A model generated the notes under the pieces. It was not told the DNA's origin. It ran no database searches and was given only the letters and a program-made list of their open reading frames with translations. DNA of 64,000 nucleotides from Labrenzia sp. CE80 (GTDB taxonomy: Bacteria > Pseudomonadota > Alphaproteobacteria > Rhizobiales > Stappiaceae), in NCBI RefSeq assembly GCF_009650605.1, contig NZ_WAJT01000001.1:1-64000 (forward strand). The letters run 5' to 3'. Within the stretch, counting starts at the first letter, position 1. Each line of letters starts with the position of its first letter. Shown here piece by piece: positions 53,653 through 62,512 of the stretch. The translations under genes and the position numbers were made by a program.

Positions 53653-54034
53653 TTCCAGCTGGTAGATGGCATCTGGTCTGCCGAAGTGTGACGCGTTTGC
53701 AACGCCATGTCCTTAGCGAAGCAATTCATGCGTGCTTGTGATTGCAATTTTGTCGCAGGCGTGTAGCTTGCCCACGTTGCTTTCGGCAGCATTGTTTCGA
53801 ACCCAGTAGAAGGAGGGCGTTGATGAGTATCATGTGCGATATGTCTAGAATTTGCGCTCGTCCGACCGCGGTGCACCTACCGCATCTGGCTTAAGCGTTC
53901 GAACTCAATTTTCCTTTTAGATCACAATCCTGCGTAAAGCCCTTCGCTTGAAGCAATCCGCTGTCTTGCGGCTGCGTAACTGTCCAGTTGCGTCTCGTCA
54001 GGGTGTTCGAAAGTTCCTTCTCGGAGACGATGCT
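53653..54034. other. Spacer carrying a short leader-like ORF
   Basis: A 382-base region with no ordinary gene. The only candidate is the 23-codon ORF at 53823-53894 listed separately. No clear terminator or attenuator hairpin with a T tract was found between that ORF and the next gene. Confidence 0.5.
53823..53894 (+). CDS. Possible 23-residue leader peptide
   Basis: ATG at 53823, TAA at 53892-53894, preceded by GAAGGAGGG five bases from the ATG, one of the best ribosome-binding sites in the window. The peptide starts MSIMCDMSRICARP and ends HLPHLA: two Cys, three Met and two Pro among 23 residues. It precedes a small membrane protein and an ABC transporter by 140 bases. A leader controlling those genes is possible but not demonstrated. 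Confidence 0.4.
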   Translation: MSIMCDMSRICARPTAVHLPHLA

Positions 54035-54475
54035 ATGTCGGCCCGTTATCCCTTCGATCCGTTCGCAGTGCCGAACGGTCCTGATATTGAATTCCCTGCT
54101 GTTCGAAAACGCAGGTCATTCGCGCAAGTCCTTTTGCGTGCATTTTTCGCAATTGGCGGCTTTATCGCTGCCAGTTTTGTTCTGTCCGTGGTCTTGTTTG
54201 TTCCAATCCTCATCGGCGAGATCATCGCTATCGATGCCGTCGTTGTTGGCGATCATCAAACTGAGATCGCGGACTTTGTGTCAAAGCTCGGCGCCTTGTT
54301 CCTGGGAACGCTGGTGGTCGCTGTTGCTCTTCTTTCCATTATAGCAAGTGCAGCGCTTGCTGCCGGCAGGGAAGGGCGCTGGGAACATCCTGTCAGCGAC
54401 GAGGTCAGGCGAGAGCAGGAAGCTGCAAGATACGAGCAACTGAAACTGGAGGCAGGGCATGTTCGAGCGCTTTGA
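54035..54475 (+). CDS. Small two-helix membrane protein of unknown function
   Basis: A 146-residue protein starting MSARYPFDPFAVPNGPDIEF, with GGAGACGATGCT before the ATG. Two long membrane helices (about residues 30-57 and 80-104) and a charged C-terminal tail (SDEVRREQEAARYEQLKLE). It overlaps the following ABC transporter gene by 17 bases, so the two are likely translated together. I do not recognise the family. A longer in-frame start at 53948 is less likely. Confidence 0.75.
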   Translation: MSARYPFDPFAVPNGPDIEFPAVRKRRSFAQVLLRAFFAIGGFIAASFVLSVVLFVPILIGEIIAIDAVVVGDHQTEIADFVSKLGALFLGTLVVAVALLSIIASAALAAGREGRWEHPVSDEVRREQEAARYEQLKLEAGHVRAL

Positions 54476-56297
54476 GCGGCTGATCGATCCCTTTAAGGAA
54501 ATGCCGCTTGATGTGCCGCCAAAGGGCTTTGCCGCTTTTTGTTGGTACTACACCAAGCCTGTCTGGCCGATTTTGATTTGGGTGTCGGCTCTCGGCGCGA
54601 TGATTGCCATTCTGGAAGTGACCATCTTCACGTTCCTGGGTGATCTGGTGAACTGGCTTTCAGAAGAAGACCGCAGTGACTTCCTGCTGTCCAATTGGCC
54701 GTCCCTTCTCGGGATGGCCGTTGTCCTGCTTGTGGTCTATCCGATCGTCGAATCGGCATGGCAGCTGTTGTTTCATCAGGGGCTGATGGCGACCTATCCG
54801 ATGTCAGTGCGCTGGCGTGTACATCGGTACCTCCTGCGGCAAAGCATTTCCTTTTATCAGGATGACTTTGCCGGGCGGATTGCTAACAAACTGATGCAGA
54901 CGGCACTTGCCGTACGCGAAGTCGTGACGCGGATCGCGGATATCCTTGTCTATGTGGTGGTCTATTTCACTGCAGCGGTTTTTGTCGTGAGTTCGGCAGA
55001 CCCCATTTTCGCGACGCCGTTTCTCGGTTGGTTGGTCGCCTACCTTGTTGTCTTGCGGTTCTTCATCCCGAAACTGCGCGAGACGGCAAAAAACCAGGCC
55101 GACGCTAGGTCGTTGATGACGGGACATGTTGTCGACGCCTACACCAACATCGCGACGGTCAAGCTCTTCTCCCACGCGTCGCGGGAGGAGGACTATGCAC
55201 GCGGATCGATGACGTCTTTCCTGGGAACCGTATTCCGGCAAATGCGTCTCGTCACCATGCTGAACATAAGCCTGACGGCGATCAACATGCTGCTGCTGTT
55301 TTCGGTTGGCGGCCTGTCGATCGTGCTTTGGCAATATCAGGTGGTTTCGATTGGCGATGTGGCGATTGCGGTTGGACTGGTTCTGCGTCTTCAGGGGATG
55401 TCTCAGTGGATCTTGTGGGAAGTCTCTGGGCTTTTTGAAAACGTCGGAACGGTCCAGGATGGCATCGCGACGATTTCCCGGGAGCGAGATGTTACAGACC
55501 TTCCGGACGCTGTGGCGCTCGACGTGCCGCGTGGGGAGGTCACCTTCGAGAATGTTCGCTTCCACTATGGCAAGAAGAGTGGCGTAATCGATGACCTCAA
55601 CCTCTCGCTCGAACCGGGCGAGAAGATCGGCCTCATCGGACGGTCGGGTGCGGGCAAGTCCACGATGGTGAACCTGCTCCTGCGGTTCTACGATCTGGAA
55701 GGCGGTCGCATTCTGGTTGATGGTCAGGACATCGCTAAGGTTCGCCAAGACGACATCCGCGAGAACATTGGTGTTGTAAGTCAGGACACCTCTCTCTTGC
55801 ACCGTTCGATCTTCGAGAACGTTTCCTATGGACGCCCGAATGTTGGCCAGGAAGAGGTCGAGACCGCGCTGAGGAAGGCGCACGCGTTCGATTTCGTCCA
55901 GGGCTTGTCGGATCCGTCGGGGCGGATTGGGCTTGAAGCCCACGTTGGCGAACGGGGTGTGAAGCTGTCCGGAGGTCAGAGGCAGCGTATTGCGATTGCC
56001 AGGGTTCTTCTCAAGAACGCTCCGATTCTGGTCCTGGATGAAGCGACGTCGGCACTTGATTCCGAAGTCGAAAGCGCAATTCAGGACAGTCTGTTCGATC
56101 TGATGGAAGGAAAGACCGTCATTGCAATCGCGCATCGTCTGTCAACGATCGCGGCCATGGACCGGTTGATCGTCATGGACAAGGGCCGAATCATCGAGGA
56201 AGGCAGCCATGACGAGTTGCTCGCCAGAAACGGGCTTTATGCCCAACTCTGGGCACATCAGTCTGGCGGATTTCTGGATCCGGTGAAAATCGCATAG
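54459..56297 (+). CDS. ABC transporter, fused permease and ATPase (second of pair)
   Basis: A 612-residue half-transporter. Membrane domain at about residues 20-310, then ATPase domain with Walker A GRSGAGKST (about 394-402), signature LSGGQRQR (about 505) and Walker B ILVLDEATSALD. The start MFERFERLIDPFKEMPLD parallels that of the first transporter. Probably a homologous partner exporting a lipid, peptide or drug-like molecule; the substrate is not predictable. Confidence 0.93.
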   Translation: MFERFERLIDPFKEMPLDVPPKGFAAFCWYYTKPVWPILIWVSALGAMIAILEVTIFTFLGDLVNWLSEEDRSDFLLSNWPSLLGMAVVLLVVYPIVESAWQLLFHQGLMATYPMSVRWRVHRYLLRQSISFYQDDFAGRIANKLMQTALAVREVVTRIADILVYVVVYFTAAVFVVSSADPIFATPFLGWLVAYLVVLRFFIPKLRETAKNQADARSLMTGHVVDAYTNIATVKLFSHASREEDYARGSMTSFLGTVFRQMRLVTMLNISLTAINMLLLFSVGGLSIVLWQYQVVSIGDVAIAVGLVLRLQGMSQWILWEVSGLFENVGTVQDGIATISRERDVTDLPDAVALDVPRGEVTFENVRFHYGKKSGVIDDLNLSLEPGEKIGLIGRSGAGKSTMVNLLLRFYDLEGGRILVDGQDIAKVRQDDIRENIGVVSQDTSLLHRSIFENVSYGRPNVGQEEVETALRKAHAFDFVQGLSDPSGRIGLEAHVGERGVKLSGGQRQRIAIARVLLKNAPILVLDEATSALDSEVESAIQDSLFDLMEGKTVIAIAHRLSTIAAMDRLIVMDKGRIIEEGSHDELLARNGLYAQLWAHQSGGFLDPVKIA

Positions 56298-56613
56298 CTC
56301 AGACTACGCAAAAAGACGGGGTGTGAGGGGTTTTCCTCAAAGGCGGGTTGCGTCCTCCCTCAAAAAAAGGGCAGAAAAAGGACGTGGCTCGCTTTTTCCC
56401 TGCGACATATACGTTTTGCCGCGTTTGCCGATCTGGACAAGCCGTCGGAACGGTGCAAAAAGACGAGCCGCTTGGACTGGTGCGGGATCTTGCCGCACCC
56501 GGTTGCCGTTGAGCCCCGCCTCGATCTGCCTATCCTTCTGTCCAAGCAGAAGGTTCGCAGACGCGATGCGGGCTTTTCGGCACAGGTTGAACAGGTTTCG
56601 AGAGGACGCGACC
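56298..56613. other. Spacer and probable petA leader
   Basis: A 316-base region without a convincing gene. It contains a 7-bp hairpin GGTGCGG/CCGCACC (56479-56499, loop GATCTTG), possibly in the petA 5' leader. A long upstream extension of the petA frame covers it but does not look coding. Confidence 0.45.
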
Positions 56614-57174
56614 TTGGCACATTCGGATACGGCGGAACCTACTCGCCGCGATTTCCTCTATATAGCGACCGGCGCCATGGGCGCGGTGGGCGCAGGCGCG
56701 CTGGCATGGCCGTTCATCGATCAGATGAACCCAGACGCCTCCGCTTTGGCTCTGGCCTCCATTGAGGTCGACGTTTCTGCCGTGGAAGAGGGGCAGTCGA
56801 TCACAGTCAAGTGGCGCGGTAAGCCGGTTTTCATCCGCTACCGCACCGAGACCGAGATCAATGAGGCAACCAGCGTACCGATCGGCGATTTGCCGGATCA
56901 GCTGGCGCGAAACTCAAACCTGCCTGACGGCGCTGAAGCGACCGACGCGAACCGGGCGGCTGAGGGTATGGAACAGTGGCTGGTTCAAGTCGGCATCTGT
57001 ACGCACCTCGGTTGTGTCCCGCTCGGCTCTTCTGGCGACTTCGGCGGATGGTTCTGCCCTTGCCATGGGTCGCACTATGATACCGCCGGCCGTATCCGCA
57101 AGGGACCGGCTCCCGAGAATTTGCTCATTCCGCCGTTTGAATTCGTGTCCGACACGACGATCAAGATCGGCTAA
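56614..57174 (+). CDS. petA: Ubiquinol-cytochrome c reductase Rieske iron-sulfur subunit
   Basis: Rieske 2Fe-2S subunit of the cytochrome bc1 complex, which transfers electrons from ubiquinol to cytochrome c1. From the TTG at 56614 (AHSDTAEPTRRDFLYIATGA) it has 186 residues, the normal length, with GAGGAC about eight bases upstream. Twin-arginine RRDFL and a membrane helix follow. Cluster ligands are in CTHLGC and CPCHGSH. The frame is open to 56323, but that extension is unlike any Rieske N-terminus. Confidence 0.94.
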   Translation: MAHSDTAEPTRRDFLYIATGAMGAVGAGALAWPFIDQMNPDASALALASIEVDVSAVEEGQSITVKWRGKPVFIRYRTETEINEATSVPIGDLPDQLARNSNLPDGAEATDANRAAEGMEQWLVQVGICTHLGCVPLGSSGDFGGWFCPCHGSHYDTAGRIRKGPAPENLLIPPFEFVSDTTIKIG

Positions 57175-57198
57175 CGGCAGGAATTTGAGGAGACAGCC

Positions 57199-58464
57199 AT
57201 GGCTGGACATTCTAACTACGTACCGCAGAGCGCTGCCGCAAAATGGCTCGAAAGCCGCTTGCCGGTTATTTCGCTCGTGCGTGGATCCTTTGTCGACTTT
57301 CCGACACCCAAGAACCTGAACTACTGGTGGACCTTCGGCGGGATCCTGGCCATCATGCTGATGGCTCAGATCATCACCGGCATTGTGCTGGTCATGCATT
57401 ACACGCCAAGCACCGGCGCGGCCTTCGACAGCGTCGAGCACATCATGCGCGATGTGAACTTCGGCTGGATGTTGCGTTACCTGCATACGAATGGCGCATC
57501 GATGTTCTTCATCGCCGTGTACATTCATATTTTCCGCGGTCTCTACTACGGATCATACAAGGCGCCGCGTGAGATCTCCTGGATCCTGGGTGTGATCATC
57601 TTCCTCATCATGATGGGCACCGCCTTCATGGGCTATGTTCTGCCCTGGGGTCAGATGTCTTTCTGGGGTGCGACGGTTATCACCAATCTGTTCTCGGCCA
57701 TTCCGTTGGTCGGTGAGGCAATCCGCACTTGGCTGTGGGGTGGTTTCGCGGTCGACAATCCGACCCTGAACCGGTTCTTCTCCCTGCACTACCTGCTGCC
57801 GTTCATGATCCTGGGTGTTGTCATCCTGCACGTGTGGGCGTTCCACACAACGGGCAACAACAATCCGACGGGTGTTCAGCCGAAGTCCAAGAAGGACACG
57901 CTGCCGTTCCATCCGTACTACACGATCAAGGATCTGTTCGCGATTGTCGTGTTCCTGATCTTCTTCTCCTGGTTCGCATTCTATGTGCCGAACTACATGG
58001 GGCACCCGGACAACTACATCGAGGCAAACCCGCTGGTCACCCCGGCGCACATCGTTCCTGAATGGTACTTCCTGCCGTTCTACGCGATCCTGCGTGCGGT
58101 TCCGGACAAGCTTGGCGGCGTCTTGGCGATGTTTGGAGCGATCGCGGTCCTCTTCGTCCTGCCCTGGTTGGACACGTCGAAGGTGCGCTCTGGCTCCTAT
58201 CGTCCGCTGTTCAAGCAGTTCTTCTGGATCTTTGCAGCCAACGCCGTTGCACTCGGTTATCTGGGTGCGATGCCGGCGGAAGGTATCTACGTGATCCTTT
58301 CACAGATCTGTACGGTCTATTACTTCGCGCATTTCCTGCTCATCCTTCCGCTGCTTGGCTTTATGGAAAAGCCTCTGCCGCTGCCGGCTTCGATATCCGA
58401 AGCCGTTCTGAAGGGTGGCTCCGGATCACCGGCTGGTGCGGTTGCCGCACCGGACACCAAGTGA
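57199..58464 (+). CDS. petB: Cytochrome b of the bc1 complex
   Basis: A 421-residue integral membrane subunit with eight or so helices and two b hemes. HTNGASMFFIAVYIHIFRG and GYVLPWGQMSFWGATVITNL around the heme sites, PEWYFLPFYAILRAVPDKLGG near the quinol site (PEW motif). AGGAG precedes the ATG. In the petABC operon. Confidence 0.97.
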   Translation: MAGHSNYVPQSAAAKWLESRLPVISLVRGSFVDFPTPKNLNYWWTFGGILAIMLMAQIITGIVLVMHYTPSTGAAFDSVEHIMRDVNFGWMLRYLHTNGASMFFIAVYIHIFRGLYYGSYKAPREISWILGVIIFLIMMGTAFMGYVLPWGQMSFWGATVITNLFSAIPLVGEAIRTWLWGGFAVDNPTLNRFFSLHYLLPFMILGVVILHVWAFHTTGNNNPTGVQPKSKKDTLPFHPYYTIKDLFAIVVFLIFFSWFAFYVPNYMGHPDNYIEANPLVTPAHIVPEWYFLPFYAILRAVPDKLGGVLAMFGAIAVLFVLPWLDTSKVRSGSYRPLFKQFFWIFAANAVALGYLGAMPAEGIYVILSQICTVYYFAHFLLILPLLGFMEKPLPLPASISEAVLKGGSGSPAGAVAAPDTK

Positions 58465-58493
58465 ACGCGAACAGGATCGGGAGTTTTTCGAAA

Positions 58494-59333
58494 ATGAGCA
58501 CCATGATCAAAATGGTTCGTGCATTGACTGCTGCAGCGGCGATCGCCGTTGCCGCACCGGCCCTCGCTGCCGGTGACGGTCCGCATATCGAACGTCAGCA
58601 ATGGTCCTTTGCAGGCCCATTCGGGACGTTCGAACGCGGTCAGTTGCAGCGCGGTTTCAAGGTCTATCAGGAGGTTTGCGCCGCCTGTCACGGTCTTCGT
58701 CAGGTCGCTTTTCGCAACCTTGCTGAAGAGGGCGGTCCGTCCTTCTCAGAAGAGCAGGCCAAGGTGATTGCAGCTGAGTACACGGTCGTCGATGGTCCTA
58801 ACGATGAAGGCGACATGTATGATCGGCCAGCGATCCTGGCGGACAAATTCCCGTCTCCATTCCCGAACGAGCAGGCTGCTCGCGCGTCGAATGGTGGCGC
58901 GTATCCGCCTGACTTCTCGCTGCTGGCCAAGGCGCGTGCAGCGCACCGGGGTTTCCCCTGGTTCGTATTTGACGCTTTCACGCAGTATCAGGAACAGGGG
59001 CCGGACTATATCTACGCGCTCCTGACCGGTTACGAGGAAGATCCTGAAGGCGTGGAAGTACCTGTCGGCCAGTACTACAACCACAATTTTCTCGCAGGTC
59101 ATTTCATCGGTATGGCTCCGCCGCTTTCCGATGAACTTGTTGAGTACACCGATGATACGCCGATGACGACCGAGCAGTATGCTCGTGACGTGTCTGCTTT
59201 CATGATGTGGGCTGCAGAGCCGCACCTTGAAGCACGCAAGAAGATGGGCTTCCGGGTCATGATCTTCCTGATCGTCTTTGCTGGGCTGCTGTACTTCACC
59301 AAGAAGCATCTGTGGCGCAACGTCGAGCACTAG
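58494..59333 (+). CDS. petC: Cytochrome c1 of the bc1 complex
   Basis: A 279-residue heme c protein. A signal peptide ends AAPALAAG, the heme site is VCAACH (C62-C65-H66), and the axial Met is in GHFIGMAPPL. A C-terminal membrane helix (MIFLIVFAGLLYFTKK) anchors it. The frame is open far upstream inside petB, but ATG 58494 fits the signal peptide. A strong terminator follows. Confidence 0.95.
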   Translation: MSTMIKMVRALTAAAAIAVAAPALAAGDGPHIERQQWSFAGPFGTFERGQLQRGFKVYQEVCAACHGLRQVAFRNLAEEGGPSFSEEQAKVIAAEYTVVDGPNDEGDMYDRPAILADKFPSPFPNEQAARASNGGAYPPDFSLLAKARAAHRGFPWFVFDAFTQYQEQGPDYIYALLTGYEEDPEGVEVPVGQYYNHNFLAGHFIGMAPPLSDELVEYTDDTPMTTEQYARDVSAFMMWAAEPHLEARKKMGFRVMIFLIVFAGLLYFTKKHLWRNVEH

Positions 59334-59356
59334 GCGCGGCTGAATAAGTCTTGCAG

Positions 59357-59386
59357 AAAGGCCGCTGGGAAACCGGCGGCCTTTTT
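59357..59386 (+). terminator. Rho-independent terminator after petABC
   Basis: 12-bp stem AAAGGCCGCTGG / CCGGCGGCCTTT with GAAA loop (one G-T pair) and a run of T. It starts 24 bases after the petC stop. Confidence 0.92.
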
Positions 59387-59476
59387 CGTTTTAAGTGCTG
59401 CTTGTGACCGGAAACCGGTTTGACAGAGATGGCAAAAATGCGACTAATTCTCGCGGTGATCGACAAGGGGGAATAG

Positions 59477-60352
59477 ATGGCGAAATCGGTGCTCGGAGTG
59501 GTCGGCGGCTCAGGGATCTATGACCTGCCCGGACTGGAAAATGCGGAATGGGTCGGCGTCGACAGCCCTTGGGGAAGTCCCTCGGACAAGGTGCGCATCG
59601 GCTATATCGATGGTCTCAAGGTGGTCTTTCTACCGCGTCATGGTCGAGGTCACGTCTATGCGCCGTCCGACATCAACTACCGGGCCAACATCGATGTCCT
59701 GAAGCGCTGCGGTGTGACGGATCTCGTCTCCGTGTCGGCTTGCGGTTCCCTGAAAGAAGAGTTGGCTCCAGGCACCTTTGTGCTCGTCGATCAGTTCATC
59801 GACCGGACCTTTGCGCGTGTGAAGAGCTTCTTCGGTAAGGGTTGTGTTGCCCATGTGTCGATGGCGTATCCCGTCAGTCCGAAACTGGTGGATTGCGTTG
59901 AAATGGCAGCTCGTGCTGAAGAGCTGAGCTATCGGCGCGGGGGAACCTATCTGGCGATGGAAGGTCCCCAGTTCTCGTCTCTTGCGGAAAGCCATCTCTA
60001 TCGGTCCTGGGGCTGCGACGTGATCGGCATGACCAACATGCCGGAAGCCAAACTCGCCCGCGAGGCCGAGATTTGCTACACGACGGTCGCCATGATCACC
60101 GACTATGACAGCTGGCACCCCGATCATGGAGAAGTCGATATTCAGGCCATCCTGAAGGTCCTGCATGACAATGCCAGCAATGCGCAGCGACTTGTCGCGC
60201 GCATCGCGAGGGACCTGCCGCGTGAGCACGAAGCCTGCCCGATCGGATCGGACACTGCACTGGAGTTTGCGATCATGACGGCGCCCGAAGCACGGGATCC
60301 GGAACTTGTTTCCAAACTGGATGCTATTGCGGGCCGCGTCTTGAAGGGCTGA
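59477..60352 (+). CDS. mtnP: S-methyl-5'-thioadenosine phosphorylase MtnP
   Basis: Splits methylthioadenosine with phosphate into adenine and 5-methylthioribose-1-phosphate. The protein is 291 residues. GVVGGSGIYDLPG, FLPRHGRGHVYAPSDINYRA, AMEGPQFSSLAESHLYRSW and CDVIGMTNMPEAKLAREAE are family motifs; the phosphate-binding and base-recognition residues sit in the last two. GGGGGAA precedes the ATG. Adenine released here is recycled by Apt, next but one downstream. Confidence 0.96.
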   Translation: MAKSVLGVVGGSGIYDLPGLENAEWVGVDSPWGSPSDKVRIGYIDGLKVVFLPRHGRGHVYAPSDINYRANIDVLKRCGVTDLVSVSACGSLKEELAPGTFVLVDQFIDRTFARVKSFFGKGCVAHVSMAYPVSPKLVDCVEMAARAEELSYRRGGTYLAMEGPQFSSLAESHLYRSWGCDVIGMTNMPEAKLAREAEICYTTVAMITDYDSWHPDHGEVDIQAILKVLHDNASNAQRLVARIARDLPREHEACPIGSDTALEFAIMTAPEARDPELVSKLDAIAGRVLKG

Positions 60353-60365
60353 TGCGCTGTTGCCG

Positions 60366-60566
60366 TCAGTAAGGACGGCCGGAATGCATCCACATGAAGT
60401 TTCCGCTGCTCGTAAGGCCACCTAGAACCATCATCAAGACCGCTATGATTAGCGAGACGGCGATCATGGCCGGTATGGCTGCCAGCGCAAATTTTATCAT
60501 GATCATCACGAGGCGGATGAACGGAATATCGATGTCGACGAGCACGATCTTGGTTGGTTGATCCAT
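60366..60566 (-). CDS. 66-residue single/two-helix membrane protein
   Basis: Begins MDQPTKIVLVDIDIPFIRLV and continues with a long hydrophobic stretch (MIMIKFALAAIPAMIAVSLI and on), then a short polar tail. The ribosome-binding site GAGGGAGAA is strong and well placed, and opposite-strand mtnP and apt flank it without overlap. I do not recognise the family. Confidence 0.7.
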   Translation of the reverse strand: MDQPTKIVLVDIDIPFIRLVMIMIKFALAAIPAMIAVSLIIAVLMMVLGGLTSSGNFMWMHSGRPY

Positions 60567-60663
60567 GTGGGTTCTCCCTCAAAGCTTGCTATAAGCGCAT
60601 AGGCGATTGCGCGACCGCCGCCCAGCGTGACAGACAAAAATCAGATCTGAAAGAGACTATCCT

Positions 60664-61212
60664 ATGAGTGACAAGAGTGTGCAGGACGAACTGAAGGATG
60701 CGATCCGGACCATTCCGGACTATCCCAAGGAAGGGATCATCTTTCGCGACATCACCACTCTTCTCGGCAACGCCCGTGCTTTCCGCCGTGCGGTCGACGC
60801 CCTTGTCCAGCCTTGGGCTGGCTCCAAGGTCGAACAGGTTGCCGGCATTGAAGCACGCGGCTTTATTCTGGGAGGAGCTGTCGCGCATCAGCTTTCTGCA
60901 GGCTTTGTTCCAATCCGGAAGAAGGGCAAGTTGCCCCATGAAACGGTGGAGATTGCCTATTCGCTCGAATATGGCCTCGATGTCATGGAAATGCACAAGG
61001 ACGCCATCAAGCCGGGCGACAAGGTCATCGTTGTTGACGACCTGATCGCGACCGGCGGCACGGCAGAAGCCGCCTGCAAGCTGCTGCAATCCATGGGTGC
61101 CGATATAGTTGCCGCCTGCTTCATAGTTGATCTGCCCGATCTTGGCGGGCGTGCGAAGCTTGAGGCACTGGATGTTCCAGTGCGGACGCTTGTCGACTTT
61201 CCCGGTCATTGA
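60664..61212 (+). CDS. apt: Adenine phosphoribosyltransferase Apt
   Basis: A 182-residue enzyme that salvages adenine to AMP with PRPP. KVIVVDDLIATGGTAEAACK is the PRPP-binding motif; GIEARGFILGGAVAHQL and FPKEGIIFRDITTLLG-like YPKEGIIFRDITTLL are family stretches. Takes the adenine produced by MtnP. Its stop is three bases from the next start. Confidence 0.96.
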   Translation: MSDKSVQDELKDAIRTIPDYPKEGIIFRDITTLLGNARAFRRAVDALVQPWAGSKVEQVAGIEARGFILGGAVAHQLSAGFVPIRKKGKLPHETVEIAYSLEYGLDVMEMHKDAIKPGDKVIVVDDLIATGGTAEAACKLLQSMGADIVAACFIVDLPDLGGRAKLEALDVPVRTLVDFPGH

Positions 61213-61215
61213 TCG

Positions 61216-61872
61216 GTGACTGGCTTTTCGCCAGATCTGCCACCTGTCTTTGATGCAGCCTTTCAGAAGCGTTTCGAAGAATTGCTGGTGTGGCGGCGTG
61301 ACGTCAGGCGTTTCCGGACGGAGCCCCTGCCTGAGGGTTTGATTGGCCATCTGCTGTCCCTCGCAGATCACGCTCCTTCTGTTGGCAACAGCCAGCCCTG
61401 GCGGATCGTCTCGGTGGAAAGTGACACGGCGCGCGGTCGTATGCTCGACAATTTCAAGGCCGAGAACGCAAGAGCGCTTGATTCCTATGCGGACGAACAG
61501 GCCGAGATCTACGCCAAGCTCAAGCTGGCAGGCCTGCAGGAAGCCCCGGTTCATTTGGCCGTCTTTTGTGAGGTTGAGCCGGAACAGGGGCATGGGCTAG
61601 GCCGCGCGACTATGCCGGAGACCCTTGTCTATTCGGTCGTCGGCATGATCCAGACCCTGTGGTTGGCCGCTCGTGCTCATGGCATCGGGCTTGGCTGGGT
61701 GTCGATCCTCGATCCGTCTCGGATTTCCGATGACCTGAATGTGCCGGCCAACTGGGCATTCGTGGGATATCTCTGTCTTGGTTTTCCCGAAGAGGAACAC
61801 ATGGATCCGGAGCTTTCCAGGGCCGGCTGGCAAGACAGGACGAAACTGGCTGAACGCCTGCTTCAACGCTAG
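61216..61872 (+). CDS. bluB: 5,6-dimethylbenzimidazole synthase BluB
   Basis: A 218-residue nitroreductase-fold enzyme that breaks down reduced FMN to the lower ligand of vitamin B12. WRRDVRRFRTEPLP, APSVGNSQPWRIV, MPETLVYSVVGMIQTLWLAA and GLGWVSILDP are family stretches. GTG start at 61216, three bases after apt; likely the same transcript. Confidence 0.93.
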   Translation: MTGFSPDLPPVFDAAFQKRFEELLVWRRDVRRFRTEPLPEGLIGHLLSLADHAPSVGNSQPWRIVSVESDTARGRMLDNFKAENARALDSYADEQAEIYAKLKLAGLQEAPVHLAVFCEVEPEQGHGLGRATMPETLVYSVVGMIQTLWLAARAHGIGLGWVSILDPSRISDDLNVPANWAFVGYLCLGFPEEEHMDPELSRAGWQDRTKLAERLLQR

Positions 61873-62032
61873 CTGCTTGTGATTGAGCAGGCTTCGGGGA
61901 GAACCTTAATCAAGCGACGTAAACCAGACAGGTGACATTTGTGCTTTTGTAACGTCTGTCTGTCTGGCTATGCTCCGCCACTGTGCGTTGTGAAGTGTCG
62001 ATTCTCCGGTTCGACTAAAAAGGTGAACAGTT

Positions 62033-62512
62033 ATGAGCGTGGAAATCAGACCCATTGAGGATGAAGACCATGATGCGGTCCGCATGCTTCTGACCGATCG
62101 TTGGACGAGCCCCGACATCATGCTGGACAACCAGATGGTGGATGCATCGAGGCTTCCAGGGTTCGTAGCGATTGCAGGCGAGGAGATGGCAGGGCTGGTC
62201 ACCGTCATCAAGCGCGCGGAAGAATGGGAAATTCTGACGCTGGACTCCTTGAGCCGCTGGGCAGGCACCGGCACGTTGCTGCTAGATGCTGTCGTCAAGG
62301 ATGCGCGGGAGGCCGGCATCAAGCGGCTCACTGTCCGCACGTCCAACGATAATCTCGACGCTTTCCGGTTTTATCAGCGTCGTGGTTTTCGTTTGGAGCG
62401 GATTGCGCAGGGCGTGATTGATCAGGAGCGTGAGCAAAAGCCCGAAATCCCGACCCGCGGCGACTACGGCATTCCGATCCATGACGAGGTGCTGTTTGCG
62501 CGGGCGCTCTAA
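62033..62512 (+). CDS. GNAT-family N-acetyltransferase
   Basis: A 159-residue acyltransferase. LDSLSRWAGTGTLLLDAVVK covers the acetyl-CoA loop (RWAGTGTLL), followed by RLTVRTSNDNLDAFRFYQRRGFRLERI, a typical GNAT end with the FYQRRGF motif. Substrate unknown. Converges with the MaoC-like gene; the two stops overlap by four bases. Confidence 0.88.
   Translation: MSVEIRPIEDEDHDAVRMLLTDRWTSPDIMLDNQMVDASRLPGFVAIAGEEMAGLVTVIKRAEEWEILTLDSLSRWAGTGTLLLDAVVKDAREAGIKRLTVRTSNDNLDAFRFYQRRGFRLERIAQGVIDQEREQKPEIPTRGDYGIPIHDEVLFARAL

Noticed and set aside
54804..56135. A 443-codon minus-strand frame
   Set aside because: Antisense to the second ABC transporter; rich in Arg/His/Asn typical of reverse reading of coding DNA.
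56323..56613. N-terminal extension of petA
   Set aside because: 97 extra residues without resemblance to Rieske proteins; the TTG at 56614 with GAGGAC upstream gives the normal length.
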